A stretch of DNA of 64,000 bases from Sipunculus nudus (GCA_026874595.1 CM049307.1:75492643-75556642); one strand, 5' to 3'; counted from the stretch's first letter, positions 12,734-26,185 are shown. Program-made: numbers and translations. The notes: a model not told the origin generated them from the letters alone.

Positions 12734-14749
12734 TCCCTTGTTGTTGTGTGGGCAGATAATGACCAGTTACAGACGGAGTTCGCGTTTTGTCCCTGTTGAC
12801 CTACTTTTGACCGTTTTACGGCTCCTAAACTAAGAAAATTTCATGAAAAATAGAAATTTTCATGACAAATACACATGTACGGACTTTTTTTCGCAATGCC
12901 TGCAGATATTGGCCTGATTTTGATTGTGTGGGCAGATAATGACCAGTTACAGACCGAGTTCGCGTTTCGTCCCGGTTGACCTACTTTTGACCGTTTTACA
13001 GCTCCTAAACTTAGAAAATTTCATGAAAAATAGAAATTTTCATGACAAATACACATGTACGGACTTTTTTTCGCAATGCCTGCAGATATTGGCCTGATTT
13101 TGGGTGTGTGGGCAGATAATGACCAGTTACAGATCGAGTTCGCCTTTCGTCCCGGTTGACCTACTTTTGACCGTTTTACGGCTCCTAAGCTTGGAAAAAT
13201 TCATCAAAAATAGAAATTTTCATGACAAATACACATGTACAGCCGTTTTTTAGCCCTCAGCTTATAGGCTGATGGGCTATTGTCGTCACCCAAGCTGTCT
13301 GTCCGTCCATCCATCTGTCTGTCCGGTGTCTGTCCGTCCATCTGTTCCGCATCTCTTAACTTTTACCTTGTGAGCGGGATATCTCTAAAAGGATTCACCG
13401 TTGGAATTTTATTTCATCAGTGAAGATGTATATCGATAAAATCTCAGGCAAGTTCGAAGATGGGTGACCTTGACCCATTTTTCTACTTTTTAGAGCTGAT
13501 TATGGAAAAACACTCAGAAGTTTACATCTCAGGAACCATTGTGTGGATTTTCACAAAACTTACTATGATCATTGGGAATGATGGTCTGTATGTGCTGCAC
13601 AATTTTGGTGGCGCCACCTGCAATTTTTAATTTTTTATGAAATTTTATCGGATTTTTTCAATTTTGGCCTTTTGTGCAGGATATCTCCAAAGGTATTCAA
13701 CACAGGAACTTCATTTCTTCAGTGGTATTGCATAATATTTACAAAATCTTGGTCAAGTTCAAAGATGGGTGATCTTGACCTACTTTTCAAGGTCACAGAG
13801 CTTAGTATAGAAAAAAAATTAGGAGCTTATTTCTCAAAAAGCATTTGGTAGATTGTTATGAAACATGGTATATACCTCTGCAATTTAAATTTATAAATGA
13901 TTATCAACTTTTGCTAATATTCTAGTTTCGCAATGCAATGCTTACAGATACTGGCCTAATGTTTGGTCTGTGGGCGCATAATGACCACGTACAGATCGAG
14001 TTCACGTTTCGTCCCAGTTAACCTATTTTTCACCATATGACAGATCCTGAACATAGAAAATTTCATGAAAGACAGAAATGTTCATGAAAAATGCACATAT
14101 ATGGACTATTTTTCACAATGCCTGCAGATACTGGCATGATTTTTGGTGTGTTGCTTCATAATGACCCTTTACAGATCAAGTTTGCATTTTGCCCTTGTTG
14201 ACCTACTTTTGTCCATACAACACCTCCTGAACTTAAAAAATTTTACAAAATTTAACAAATGTTTCTAATTTGCCCCAGGCGGGGGCATTCGTGTCATTCC
14301 GACACATCTAGTTATGCAATAGGTCTGCGTGAACTCTGGGATTCAGGGTAAAATGAAGTCACTTAACCATCTTTTTGTGGAAGGCTTGCTCGATCTACTG
14401 TACAAATATTTTATTAGTCTGCCAGTTCAAGCATATACACAGATACACCCTGGAAACACCTATTTTTTATGCATATATGTGCTCATGGAAACACACATTT
14501 AAGTAAGTTCACAAATACATTTCCATATATGATATCTAGAAACCCACAACATAGTCATATCATAGGTAGGAGTTCTTATTAAGTGTCATAACATATTATT
14601 TAATAAGGATTATGTCTCTTCCTTCCTCCAATGGTATCAAGAATGAAAGATGCAATTTTGAAATGTTTTGTCAAGGGCATTCTGTACTTAAACATGTCAT
14701 TTCAGTGAGAAGAACAACTTGGGACATTTAACATTAGAACTAGAAATTA

Positions 14750-15015
14750 GCATTCACTTATTTATCCCATTTTTCCAGGTTTATTCATGCATAAGTAACT
14801 GTACATTTGTGAATAATCCTAAATGACTTTCTTTAATCCAGATCATGTTCTGGATCCATACCAAAATCTAATCAGTTCTTTATTGGCCCAATCCTGAAAT
14901 GCCCTGAAAATTTCATGAGATTATGTGCATGTTTGTGAACAAACACACTAATTCACACACATAAAAACACACACGAATGTGGATGAACACAAACACTCCT
15001 GAAAGAAGCAATTGA
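14750..15015 (+). repeat. Dispersed repeat copy 2 (LINE-3'-end-like)
   Basis: Same-orientation relative of 707-955, sharing CACCAAAATCTAATCA, TTGGCCCA and CCCTGAAAAT in the same order. It carries no recognisable coding sequence and the borders are approximate. Confidence 0.6.
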
Positions 15016-16439
15016 ATGTTAGACAGACCTGTCTTCATACAAGAAGTTTGGTCATGCTTATGTAAGTTACTGTTGGTTGGACCATTGTTAGACAGTTACA
15101 GTCTTTAGGAACAAGGATGCTTACCATCTATTAACATTGAAACCGCCCCTTTAAAAGCATATTTCAATTTTAACACAAAGAAACCAGTCAGTAGGCCATG
15201 TTTGCAGCACAGTGCCCTGACACATGAGTGTCTAGTCAGCTATTATTTTGTACCTGATGAAGCTCATATAGGCAAACAACAGCTGCAATTACATGTACAC
15301 ATCAAACATAGACCACCTTGAGCCTGCTAAAGAAAAACAAGTTACAGACACTCTGCACTCAGTCACCTCAGTCACATGACCACAGGAATTTCGCTGATTA
15401 TTTTCATAGTCGCACCCCCAGTATTACCAGGACTGTGGTGTAAAAGCAGACAGAGATATAGATAAGATATATTGATAACATTGATTAAGCCAATCAGCTG
15501 CAGATTAGGGTGCAATCATATTTTAATGTCTGTACCATTGCGTGTCTGTTTTTTTTGTCTGAGATATATATTTTTTTCACATGTAAAACAGCATAACACT
15601 TTATGGTGCCTATATTTACCCGTATTCATTGATGAAAAAAAAAAATCTTTCTAAAATGATCACCATAAAAATGCAGGTATGGGTTTTTATTATGGACAAG
15701 AGCATTAAACTGTGAAGCTTAGAGCCAAATGCCTGCCAATTGTGATCATATACATTCTGCAGTCTATGTTTTACATCACCATTATTTTTAGCAACAGAGG
15801 AATTAAGATTGGCCCGGATATGTTAAATGAGAGCTGAAGTCATGTATCCATAAACTACATCTGTTTATCTGAAAATTTAAAAGTAGTTCATGTCTTATCT
15901 GCAGGAATTACCTCCTGAAAGTTCTTTAAATGAACATACATAGTCTGTTGTTATTTTTATGACCACATATCTTATAATTAATGGTCACAGCTATCAGTAC
16001 CAAATATTATACTCATACTGGTTAGGATACTTTTATAGAAATTAGAGCTTATGTATTATTTATGTTTTTATGTATGAAATATTTAATGTGTTCTTTTTGT
16101 ATCATGCAATACTAGTACTTAGTACATGAGTTTCTTAAATGGGTATTTTTTTTAAACTGAAACATGTCAGGGTATATTTTATGGAATTTAAGAACTGCAC
16201 AAACTTATACTCAACTATTCCCCATCAACACAAAATGAGGCTTATCTATAGAGTCCAACATGTTCAAAATAGCATCTTAATACAATTATAGCTTTTTAGC
16301 TCAGCTGACTGAAAGTCATCTGAGCTATAGCGATCACTCTTTGTCCGTCGTCCGTCTGTCCGTCCGTTAACCAGGCACAAATCGTAACCGCTGAACCTAG
16401 AACCTTGTAACTTGGGATTCTGAGAGGTCCATAAAAAAT

Positions 16440-18010
16440 CTCCTTGGAAACCAGAAATTAGGTCTCTGTTACCCATATCCTTCGAGCTATGTGGCCCCAA
16501 AGTTCCCCCCCAGAAAAGTCAAAAATTTCATACAAAAACTTCAATATCTCAATAACTACATCACTGATGGTCTTCATTTTTGGCATACATATTGATCATG
16601 AGATGTTCGATCAGTTCCTGCAGACTGGTGGCGCCACCTGTACTGTTTGATTTTTTACGATTTTTTCCTCTATTTTTGAGACCTTTGAGGATGCTGTCAT
16701 CTGTTAGCGTGGCACAAATCGTAACGACTGGACCTAGAATCTTCATTTTCGACACACTGAGAGACCTATGAAAAGTCTCCATGGAAACCAGAAATTAGGT
16801 CTCTGTTACCCATATCCTTCGAGCTATGGGGCCCAAAATTACCCCCCAGAATAGTCAAAAATTTCATACAAAAACTTCAATATCTCATTAACTACATCAC
16901 TGATGGTCATGATTTTCGACATACATATTGATCATGAGATGTTTCATCAGTTTGTGCAGACTGGTGGCGCCACCTGTATTTTTCAATGTTCACGAATTGT
17001 TTTCTCCATTTTTGAGACCTTTAAGGATGTAGTTATCTGTCAACAGGGTACAAATCGTAATGACTGGACCTAGAATCTTCGTTCTTGACACACAGGGAGA
17101 CCCATGATAAGTCTCCATGGAAACCTGAAATTTGGTCTCTGTTACCCATATCCTTTGAGCTATGGCACTCCAAAGTACAGCTCAGAATAATGGAAAATTT
17201 GATACAAAAGCTAAAGTATCTGAACAACTAATGCAGAGATAACCATAATCGTTTGCATGGATATTGATCATGGAGTGTTTCATAAGTTTCTGCAGACTGG
17301 TGGCACCACCTGTATTTGTTCGGTTTTTTTTTACGAAATTTTTCTGTATTTTTGAGACCTTTAAAGATATGAACATCTGTTAACAGGGCACAAATCATAA
17401 AAACTGGACCAAGAATCTTCATTCTTGACACACAGGGAGACCCATGAAAAGTCTCCATGGAAACTTGAAATTAGGTCTCTGTTACCCATATTCTTTAAGC
17501 TGTATGGGTCCAAAATACCCCCCCCCCCCCCAGAATAATGGAAAATTTGATACAAAAACTGCAGTATTTCAATAACTACAACACTGATGGTCATGATTTT
17601 CGGCATACATATTGATTATGAGCTGTTCCATCAGTTTCTGCAGACTGGGTGTGCCACCTCTATTTTTTTTTCAAATTTTTACGAATTTTTTTCTTTTTTT
17701 TTGAGACCTTTAAAGATGTGGTTATCTGTCAACAGGGTACAAATCGCAACAACTGGACCTAGAATCTTCATTCTTGTCATGCAAGGAGGCCCATGATAGG
17801 TGCCTGTGGAAACTTGAAATTAGGTCTCTGTTACCCATATCCTTCAAGCTATAGGACTCCGAAGTATCCCTCAGAATAATGGACAATTTGATACAAAAAC
17901 TGAAGTATCTGAACAACTAATGCAGGGATCACCATGATTTTTTGCATGGATATTGACCATTAAGTGTTTTTATTAGTTTCTGCAGACTGGTGGAGCCACC
18001 TGTATTTTTG
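16440..18010 (+). repeat. Tandem repeat, about 338-bp unit, inside element B
   Basis: The anchor GGTCTCTGTTACCCATAT recurs at about 16461, 16798, 17134, 17474 and 17823, giving spacings of 337, 336, 340 and 349 bp. Each unit also has GCAGACTGGTGG..CCACC, GAGACCTTTAA and GTCTCCATGGAAAC. Copies differ by point changes and small indels, so the array is not recent. Peptides predicted from it on either strand are repeat artefacts. Confidence 0.85.
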
Positions 18011-19180
18011 TATCCGCCAAAATGAAGTTTTGCGGATACTATGTTTTTGACTGAGTTCCTCCGCTGCGGCGGCGTTCGTTTCCAGAGAGCTCCTCTAGGA
18101 CTAATGGACCGATTTTTCCCAAACTTACACCTGTTATCGGGTCACATGTGAACTGGTGCCTAACCAATTTGCATTGACCTCTGACCTTTCCTATCTATCC
18201 AGTGTCCATTTGTGGGTGTGTTTCCACTCATAAACCCTCATATCTCGGGAACCGTTTGATCGATCAGGAAATAAAATTGATAAAAATGTAGCCCTTGGAT
18301 TGCTTTATAACATACACAAAAAATGGTGGCGCCACCTGTAACCATGTTTGCACAGTGTCCATCTGTTCATCTGCCTTGGGTTAAAATCACTCATATCTCT
18401 GCAGTGAATTGACTAATTCACCTGAAATTCGTCATGTGTATACATCCAGGATAGTTTTCTTGATTTTATGACAGGTGGCGCCACCTACGTTCACGTTCAC
18501 GCTGATGACATCCAAGCTTATATCTCGGGAACCGTTTGACCGATCAGGAAATAAAATTTATACAAATGTAGCCCTTTGATAGCTCTGTAACATACACAAA
18601 AAATGGTGGCGCCACCTGTAACAATGTTTGCACAGCGTCTGTCTGTTAGTCTGCCGTGGCCTAAAATTACTCATTTCTCTGTAGTGGTTCGACATAACTG
18701 CCTAAAATTTTGCAGGTTTATACATCGTGGACAGCTTTCTTGATTTTATGACAGGTGGCGCCACCTACATTCTAGTTAACGCTGGACACATCCAAGCTCA
18801 TATCTCAGGAACCATTTGACCGATTGCGCCAAAATTGTGCATGTGTTTAGATCTCACATAGGTCTTTATCATACACAAAACTGGAGGGGTTACCTGCAAA
18901 GATTTTTGCACAGTGTTTGTCTGTTTGTCTGCCATGGGCAAAAATCGCTCATATACATGTAGTGGTTTGACTTTTCTGCCTAAAATTTTGCAGGTGTATA
19001 CAACTTGGACAGCTTTCTGGATTTGTGGTAGGTGGCACAACCTACATACACATTTAGGCTGCAGACATCCATGCTAATATGCAACATACCTCACTCTATT
19101 TCCCCTTGCCACTCAATCCATGCCTCACTATCCGATTTTGGCAGATACATGAAGTCACTTGTCGGTTACCCGTATTCTAG
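18011..19180 (+). mobile_element. Element C (TATCCGCC-ended), inserted in element B
   Basis: It begins with a foldback, TATCCGCCAAAA..TTTTGCGGATA, and ends near TTACCCGTATTCTAG. Internally it has about three units of 280 bp, with TATCTCGGGAACCGTTTGA or a variant at 18241, 18521 and 18801, and four perfect GGTGGCGCCACC palindromes. Its host sequence (CACCTGTATTTTT) stops at its left edge. It has no coding capacity, and the right border is estimated. Confidence 0.6.
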
Positions 19181-21921
19181 TTTTAAAAGTTTACACATTT
19201 TTCTCTATTTTTGAGATATATAAATACAGACTAAATCTTGGCCTGTTGGTTAATCTGTTTGATGCTTCAGTTGAATGGGTATATACTACCATTCTGATGA
19301 TAAAATTTCCTTTTGCGAATCTCTTCCCAGTCAGCTGAGCGTCATGACCCATGGGTCACTTGTTAGGATTTCTATTTGAGTCATCATCTGTTGTTTGCCT
19401 TATCTCAAGCATTGACGCAGCTATCATTATCTGGTTTTACACACATGTTGACCAATATACAAAATTATGGTTTGCATTTTTGTCCTGATTGACATATTTG
19501 AGGAGTTTTTGTTTATTTTAAACAAGTACAAAATGCAAGGGGATCTATTTTACAACATTTGACAAAAATGTTGGCCCTTCAGAATACTTCATTCTTACAT
19601 TTATTTCTATGTGGCCTGTATGTAGTGTGTTAATTTCAGCCCTACTGGTGACATTCAATGTCACCAGCCAAATGCAAATTAAAGCTTAGATGATATCATG
19701 TAAACACTCTTAAAAAATACATGTAGTCAAAGAATTGCTGTTGCTCATACAGCAATACATTTGGCTTAAAAGAATGCCAGAAATTTGATAGAATTTAATC
19801 TTAAGATTGAATAATTAAATCTGTAACATTTTCACAGAAATTTCAGTTTCCTGCAAATTATAAAAATGAATAAAGTATAAGAAAATCAGAGTGTCACAAA
19901 ACAGAGTGTTTGTAATACTAGATATAACTGGCAATAATCAGATGTTGTATTTTATACTGTGCTGTTATAATATCCAGATTTTCAGGCTCTTTCCTCTATA
20001 CTTTACAGTAATCCAAGGTTTATTGTCTAACATATATGACTTCTAAAATGCATTATGACAAAAAAATAATTTTTTAACAGTGTTCTTACATACCTTTTTT
20101 AACTGTTAACATTGCCCCCTAAAACCATTGTAACAGAACTCTTTCTAAATTTCCAGTTAATTAACAAATGGAAAATTGAATAAATTCTAAATGAGTTAGA
20201 TTTTACTTTCTCTCATCCTGTCAAACACTCATAATGAATAAATGTATGATCCTGGTACATTTTATCAAGGAAGCTTTTTTGTTGACCAGTTTTAATAAAC
20301 CATAACTAATATCTATATTCCTGCGTTATACCTCTTTCATATCCCTAATACATAGCATATATAAACCATTATAAAACTGGTTTTAAAATGGTTCACGTTT
20401 TCATGCTGCAAACAAATGTGTTTTGTAACCTGTTTAACCAAACCATTTTAAAACCATTACCACAGTATGAACCACAGTTTTACTCAGAATACATAAATAT
20501 TCTTCCTGTATTCATTGTTTGTTTTTTTTTTCACTGAAGCACCATGACTATAATGCTTATACTGCCCTGGGTAAAGAATGGTTAGAGAAACGATAATGAA
20601 AATTTTGGTCAGATTTTATGGAGGTTTTAATATAAGCTTTCACTAATGTATTAATGTTTAAGGAAGGTGTTAGGGAAAGGCTAAGAGTCAGCATGACAAA
20701 CATATTTTATTTGGATTTTGTTTCTAGCAGAAAATGACAAAATATGATTCAGTATATATTTAATCTTATGGATAAATTTATATATATATATTATTTAATT
20801 ATGAATCTTAACTGTGCATAATGAAGTTTGTATATTAAGTTAATTGCAGAAAGAGTAAATTCTGTTATTTCTTCTAAAATTTTAATTGTCCTATTTTAGT
20901 TAACTTTTAAAATGTATGAAGTGTTTTTTGAATCATCATGAAGTAGATTTAAAATTACAAAACTACAAAAAAATATATTTGAAACAGCAAAAGATAGTAA
21001 AAGTCTGTCTTTATGACCAGATAAAACTTTGCCATAAATTAAGTATCTAAGTAGACAAATATAGTAGAGGGTACCCCTTGTAATAAACTAGCTAAAGTCA
21101 GATGCCCTCATGTTAGTCTTGAGGCCACACACACAAAATTTATGTTATTGTTCTGGGAACAAACAATTTGGATGTAAGCAGGACTTTTTTTTCTTTTTCT
21201 TTACCAGTTGAGACACAATTCATGGAATTTTGTCAGTTTGCCAGGAAAATACATAAATTTACTATGTTGACAATGGTGTTTATGATCAACACAAATATTA
21301 GTCCATTTTCCATATCCCTACAGATTCTTTTAAGGAATTTGTGCCATAGCACAAATTAGCAACATGACTAAAGACCTTGTCTTCATTTACAACAAAAAAA
21401 ATGATCTATGAAAAATGGGATCAGCAGATCCATAGAACAATTATTTATTTTGTGTGTGGCCTAAGCAGAATTTGTTTATCCTTGTATCTAATTGGTGCAA
21501 GTTAAAAAAAAATCTGACTGTGTTAATAGAAGAGTTCCTCCATAAATAAAGGTGAGACAAACATCTCTTTATGACAGGAAATGACTGATCTGTCATAAGG
21601 TACATGCTGATGTCACCTTGAAAAACACTTGACTTGTATAAACAACCTGATAAGTGAGGAAATAGCTGTGAATAATAGTTATTCCAGGGAGTGCAGTATA
21701 AATATTGTGTAAATACCTTTAAGGAAGATGTTAAATGGGTACTGTTGAATAATATAGTTATTACAAACATTTCATTTTCCACAGAAATCACCACATTTTC
21801 ACAAGGTCTGGCACAGCAGCTGTTTTGATTAGAATTAAGACGAGATGTCTGCAGTCCCCTTACATGGAAAATCCTCAATCTGTCTCCTCTCTGGCTTCCT
21901 CCTTTCTCATATAATTTTATG

Positions 21922-21923
<2 letters not shown>

Positions 21924-21965
<42 letters not shown>
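21924..21965. repeat. (TA)n microsatellite
   Basis: About 20 TA units. It creates an artefactual Ile-Tyr run in a longer minus-strand open frame. Confidence 0.97.
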
Positions 21966-21968
<3 letters not shown>

Positions 21969-22069
21969 AATATGAAAAATAATTAGGATAATCTGCATGT
22001 CCAGTTTAAAATCAGAAGGGTTCAATCTTAAGAGTCAGTTTGCTCATCCACTTACAAAGCATTGCCCTC

Positions 22070-23028
22070 TCAGTGACAAAGGCAGTGGCAGTTTTGTTCC
22101 TCCGTTGATAGAGACAGAGACATTTTGCCCCTCTGGTGATAGAGATACAGACAGTTTTGTCCCTCAAGTGAAAGAGACAGAGAAAGTTTTGCCCCTCTGG
22201 TGATAGAGATACAGACAGTTTTGCCCCTCTTGTGAAGGAGACAGAGAGTTTTGCCCCTCTAGTGAAAGAGATACAGACAGTTTGCCCCTCCGGTGAAAGA
22301 GACAGAAACAGTTTTGCCCTCCAGTGATAGAGACAGAATTCCCCTCTAATGGAGAGACAGAGAGTTTAGCCCCTCCACTGAAAGAGACAGTCAGTTTTGC
22401 CCATCATGTGAAAGAGACAGACACAGTTTTGCTCCTCCAGTGATAGAGGCAATGACAGTTTTCCCCCTCCAGTGAAGAGACTGATTTCCCCTCCAGCGAA
22501 GAGACAGAGTTTTGCTCCTCCACTGAAAGAGACAGACAGTTTTGCCCATCTAGTGAAAGAGACAGATGGTCTTGCCCAGCCAGTGAAAGAGGCAGAGACA
22601 GTTTTGCTCCTCCAGTGATAGAGACAATGACTGTTTTCTACTCCATTGAAGAGACAGAGACAGTTTTCCCCTCCATTAAAGAGACAGACAGTTTTGCCCC
22701 TCCAGTTAAATAGATGGATATAGTTTTGCCCCTCCAATGATAGAGACAGAGACACAGATAGATACCTTCATGTGATAGAGACAGTGATAGAGGTCTAGAC
22801 TATTTATGTACCTCCAGTGTTAGAGACAGAGAAAGTTTTGCCCCTCCATTTAAAGAGACAGAAATAGTTTTGCCCTCCAGTGATAGATACAAAGATAGTT
22901 TTGCCCTCCAGAGACGGAGACAGTTTTGTCCCTCAAGTAATAGAGGCAGACACATTTTTGTCCCTCTAGTGATACAGACAGAAACAGTTTTATCCCATCA
23001 GTCATAGATACAGTTCCCTCCCCCCCCC
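22070..23028 (+). repeat. Degenerate minisatellite, about 31-33-bp unit
   Basis: About 30 imperfect copies built from GTTTTGCCCCTCCAGTGA followed by TAGAGACAGAGACA. Units vary by substitutions and by short deletions around the C-run, and the array ends in a poly-C tract at 23018-23034. Reading frames over it (such as the minus-strand frame 22366-22755) are repeat artefacts. Confidence 0.9.
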
Positions 23029-23300
23029 CCCCCCGTTATATAAACATGTCAAAGGCATATAATAAAAAACTCAAATGTCCTATTTATTGTTTTGGCAATA
23101 TTTCTACTAATTTATCATTTGTCAGTGACTTTTCAAATGCAATAATATAAGTACATAAGAGGATTATGATATCGTCAGCAATCAAACACAGTTTGTTGTC
23201 CCTGTGGTACCCTCAATGCATTGTAATTCAAAGAAAAAATGTACCATATGCATTCATTTTGCTGAAACAGGTAATGTTTCATTTTTCCTTTCATTTTCAG

Positions 23301-23399
23301 ATCCGTACGTTGAATTATGTCAAGCAGAAAGGGACCCGACCAGACGGGGAGGCCTATAGTGCCCTTCAAGCCAGACTGCCGTTACAGTCACGAGCATAA
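23301..23399 (+). CDS. PPR-like protein, terminal coding exon
   Basis: Acceptor TTTCATTTTCAG precedes the exon. Thirty-two sense codons in phase 0 end in TAA at 23397-23399. The peptide (TLNYVKQKGTRPDGEAYSAL, then QARLPLQSRA) completes a PPR-like repeat: NYVKQKG-xRPD is the usual second-helix end and the beginning of the next unit follows. Joined with the two upstream exons it gives a C-terminal stretch of about 120 residues. Most of the protein lies upstream of the window. The best guess is a mitochondrial PPR protein; a helical-repeat protein of another class is possible. Confidence 0.75.
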   Translation: MRTLNYVKQKGTRPDGEAYSALQARLPLQSRA

Positions 23400-23799
23400 C
23401 ATTTGCAATAACCATCGAGTTGATCCAAACAGAAACCTACAACGACGGAACGTGTGTGACCTGCTCAGTTGATCACCATGTGACCTGAGCCAGGGATCAT
23501 ATAGTAAATTAAATTTTGTGGTTAGTAAATGAGTTGCAGACACTGAAGCATGACATGTACACAAACGTTCATCTGGAGTCACTTTCATTATCAGTGTTTT
23601 TTTTTCTTTTTTACACAGTGTTTTCCAATATGTATACATACCTTCAACCACAAATATGTGCTTTACTCAGCATCATGTGTTAATATATGCCACGCAAGCA
23701 AATTTTATGATCATTTCCTAATCGCAGTATGTTATGATTGTATATAAACAGAAACAAAAGAAGTGATATTGAAAGAGAATATACTGTGCATGTATTTTG

Positions 23800-23805
23800 A
23801 ATAAA
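23800..23805 (+). terminator. Poly(A) signal, proximal
   Basis: Perfect AATAAA 401 bases after the stop codon of the PPR-like gene. Confidence 0.6.
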
Positions 23806-24045
23806 ATGTATATTCTAAGTAAAACCAACTGTTGATGTCCTGTTCATGTCAGCCAGATGTTTATGTATGATATGTGATCCACCAGCCAAGTACCCACATT
23901 GGCCAGTTCTAATAGTATAGTGCTGTAGCTGCACTTGCTTTGCATCTAAATCAGATTAGACTAAACCAGTTTACATGAGTCCTTAAGTAGTACACTTTGC
24001 ACTCACACTGTAGTTCATTTTACAAAAGTCTAAATCAGTTTATTC

Positions 24046-24051
24046 AATAAA
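24046..24051 (+). terminator. Poly(A) signal, distal
   Basis: Second perfect AATAAA of the PPR-like gene's 3' end, followed by T/G-rich sequence. Confidence 0.5.
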
Positions 24052-24941
24052 ACTTAAAGATTCTGCTGTTTGTAATATGTTGTTAATCCAATTTACTGTG
24101 CTGCAAAAAGTGATATTTCGTGGGAAGAATTAGGTCTAATGATAGCAAAAATTGGTCTCACACAGACTGGAAATGGATTTGACTGTATGCACTAGGAACA
24201 AGTTTACTAGAAACTGGACTCAATTCGACTGAACTACTGTTGACTGCATTTCAAGTGGACTATAGTAAACCAAAACAGATACAGAAAAGTAACCTTGTGC
24301 GAACAGAATAAACTGATTCATGATCCCGTTTGCAAATGCATATACAGCTTGCTGGAGTCAACGTGATCAGCTCAAACCCTGACTCCACTTTTTTTATTTG
24401 ATTAATATACAGCCTAACATCAGACACTGTTTTATTACCTATGCATTATTCAATAATTTATCAATTAGCTGAATGAAATATTCAATAATCCTTTCATCCA
24501 GTCAGACTTAAATATTGCACAAATCATAAACATTAAGCCTTTTAAATTTTTCCTTGACCTTAAGAGGAAACCTGGTGAAATCTACTCAGAAACTATAAAT
24601 TAGGGCGCCCTGACCTATATTCTATGTAAGGGACATATACACCTTGGAATCAAACTCCTCTTAGCATTCAAGGATGTTGAACATGTATTTTGTATTGAGT
24701 CATTAAATTGAATAGATGAGATGTATTAAAACATTCTACTCTCATGATCGACACAACCTTTGCATATAATTGCCCAACTTGTTCTCCATCAGTGTCACTA
24801 ATCATTATGCAATTTACACTCTGAGAATACCATATTTTCTGATGCGTTTAAAAAAAACAAAGCAGCAAGGTTGTGTAAATATATTTCTTTTATACTAATT
24901 TAATCCTTAACAGTATAATGATAATAATTATGTATCACATC

Positions 24942-24951
24942 TATCTATCTA

Positions 24952-24999
<48 letters not shown>
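24942..24999. repeat. (CTAT)n(TA)n microsatellite, left half
   Basis: CTAT units passing into a TA run. The run is broken by the transposon at 25000-26188 and continues on its other side. Confidence 0.95.
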
Positions 25000-25002
<3 letters not shown>

Positions 25003-26185
25003 TGGAACCCCACAATTACGACCACCCTGGGGACTGAGCAAAGTGGTTGTAATTTGGGGGTGGTCGTATTTGTGTTACTCTTACCTTGGTCGCATATATC
25101 ACGGCGATGTTTGATATGTATCAGTTTGTATATATTGCATATCTTTAATGTGAATTATAACAAAATATTTTACTAAGCGAAGAACCCTTATTAGGAATGT
25201 TTTATGTTGTGTAGCTGAAAAGAAAACAAAATTGTTTTATATATTTATTCATGATAAAAATATATATACATTGACATATACGTAGTGACTGATGATTAAC
25301 ACATAATTACACTAGAGACAATACGAAGATAACCTACTTGAACATATTGAACATAATACGTGGCTGTCATATATTTAGCCCTCCGCCTGAGTATATATTG
25401 CGTGCACTTGAGTTTTAACTGCTGAGCCAGTTGGCGCTGACTGCATCCTGGTGTTTCCGCCTTGATTATCACCACTTTCTCCTTCAAGAAGCGCTCTTTC
25501 CGAACCAGTAGAGAAATAAACTGACAGCTATTCTGATAAGGCAAGACAACGGATTTGCCCCCATGCAAGCTTTGTATTTATACATTTGACTGACTGCTCA
25601 ATACTCAGTGTGAGTAAGGTATGAGCACATTTAAGATTAACTAGATCATTAATTAGACCAATGAGGATCGAACATTATGTGATGAGAAAAAATATTAAGC
25701 TCTCGCCCCCGCACTTTTGGTAGCTGTAATACAGGTGATCACTGGGGGGCAATTAGCATCGCTAGCCCAAGACCCCAGGGCAGTTAGCCAGGCGGCCGGC
25801 TCATTAAGTTATCAGCCGATAGTTACCCTCTTTGATCTACAACTTACGCCTCAACGAGTCTCAGCGGGGACACCTAGTCAGGAAGGGTTACACTATGGTT
25901 GGGAACCCTTGTTACCCTCTTTGATCTTTCGTTAAGGCGCCTGTGACAAGGCGCAGCCATTGACTCGTGACAAAAGTTGTTTCAGTACTTCTCGGCGGTT
26001 GTCACATTAGCGGGGTCGCATTAGCGCTGGGGCCAGGATATCTGGTCATAATTCTGAATTTAGGTGTGGTCGTAATTTTGAGTCATTTTTAAACATAAAT
26101 AAACTAAAAAAAATTCGGAACCAAGCAAAGTGGTCGTAATTGTGGGGTGGTCGTAATTGTGGGGTGGTCGCAAGGCGGGGTTCCA

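Larger units (their letters stand above)
9585..14312 (+). mobile_element. Element A (GCCCCCGCC-ended) interrupted by an inserted element
   Basis: The left end reads TTTTATGCCCCCGCC and the right end has GGCGGGGGCATTCG and then ACATCTAGTT, so GC-rich terminal inverted repeats flank the unit. Inside are roughly 170-180-bp tandem units containing CAGATAATGACCAGTTACAG, TTGACCTACTTTTGACCG and AATTTTCATGACAAAT (copies near 9710, 9890, 12745, 12920 and 13100). The array is split at 10076-12733 by element B. A different internal part (13252-13950) has GTCC/GTCT-rich sequence and a GGTGGCGCCACC palindrome. An inverted, uninterrupted copy lies at 59711-60949. No transposase is visible, so it is non-autonomous. 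Confidence 0.75.
16297..19364 (+). mobile_element. Element B, copy 2 (hairpin-ended), hosting element C
   Basis: The 5' hairpin AGCTCAGCTGACT...AGTCATCTGAGCT and the 3' end CAGCTGAGCGTCATGACCC...TCACTTGTT match copy 1. The interior differs: it contains about five tandem units of roughly 338 bp (next entry) and an inserted element C at 18011-19180. After element C the unit resumes with TATTTTTGAGATATATAAA. No transposase frame is present. Confidence 0.75.
8985..23300 (+). other. 14.3-kb last intron of the PPR-like gene
   Basis: A long intron from donor GTTAGT at 8985 to acceptor TCATTTTCAG before 23301. It contains an X-box-like array, nested repeat elements, a second copy of the dispersed repeat, a (TA)n tract and a minisatellite, all listed separately. 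Between them (14313-14750, 15016-16296, 19365-21920) I see AT-rich sequence without a supportable gene. Confidence 0.7.
23400..24072 (+). other. 3' untranslated region of the PPR-like gene
   Basis: The segment from the TAA codon has no coding signal and carries two AATAAA hexamers (23800-23805 and 24046-24051). The first is followed by GTATATTCTAAG and a T/G-rich stretch with TGTTGATGTCCTGTTC, and the second by TCTGCTGTTTGTAATATGTTG, both compatible with downstream cleavage elements. Either could define the transcript end. Confidence 0.6.

Noticed and set aside
21441-22025. 194-codon minus-strand frame
   Set aside because: Its first part reads through a (TA)n tract, no domain is recognisable and there are no splice or promoter features; long for chance in AT-rich DNA but not supportable.
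22366-22755. 129-codon minus-strand frame
   Set aside because: Lies entirely in the 31-33-bp minisatellite.
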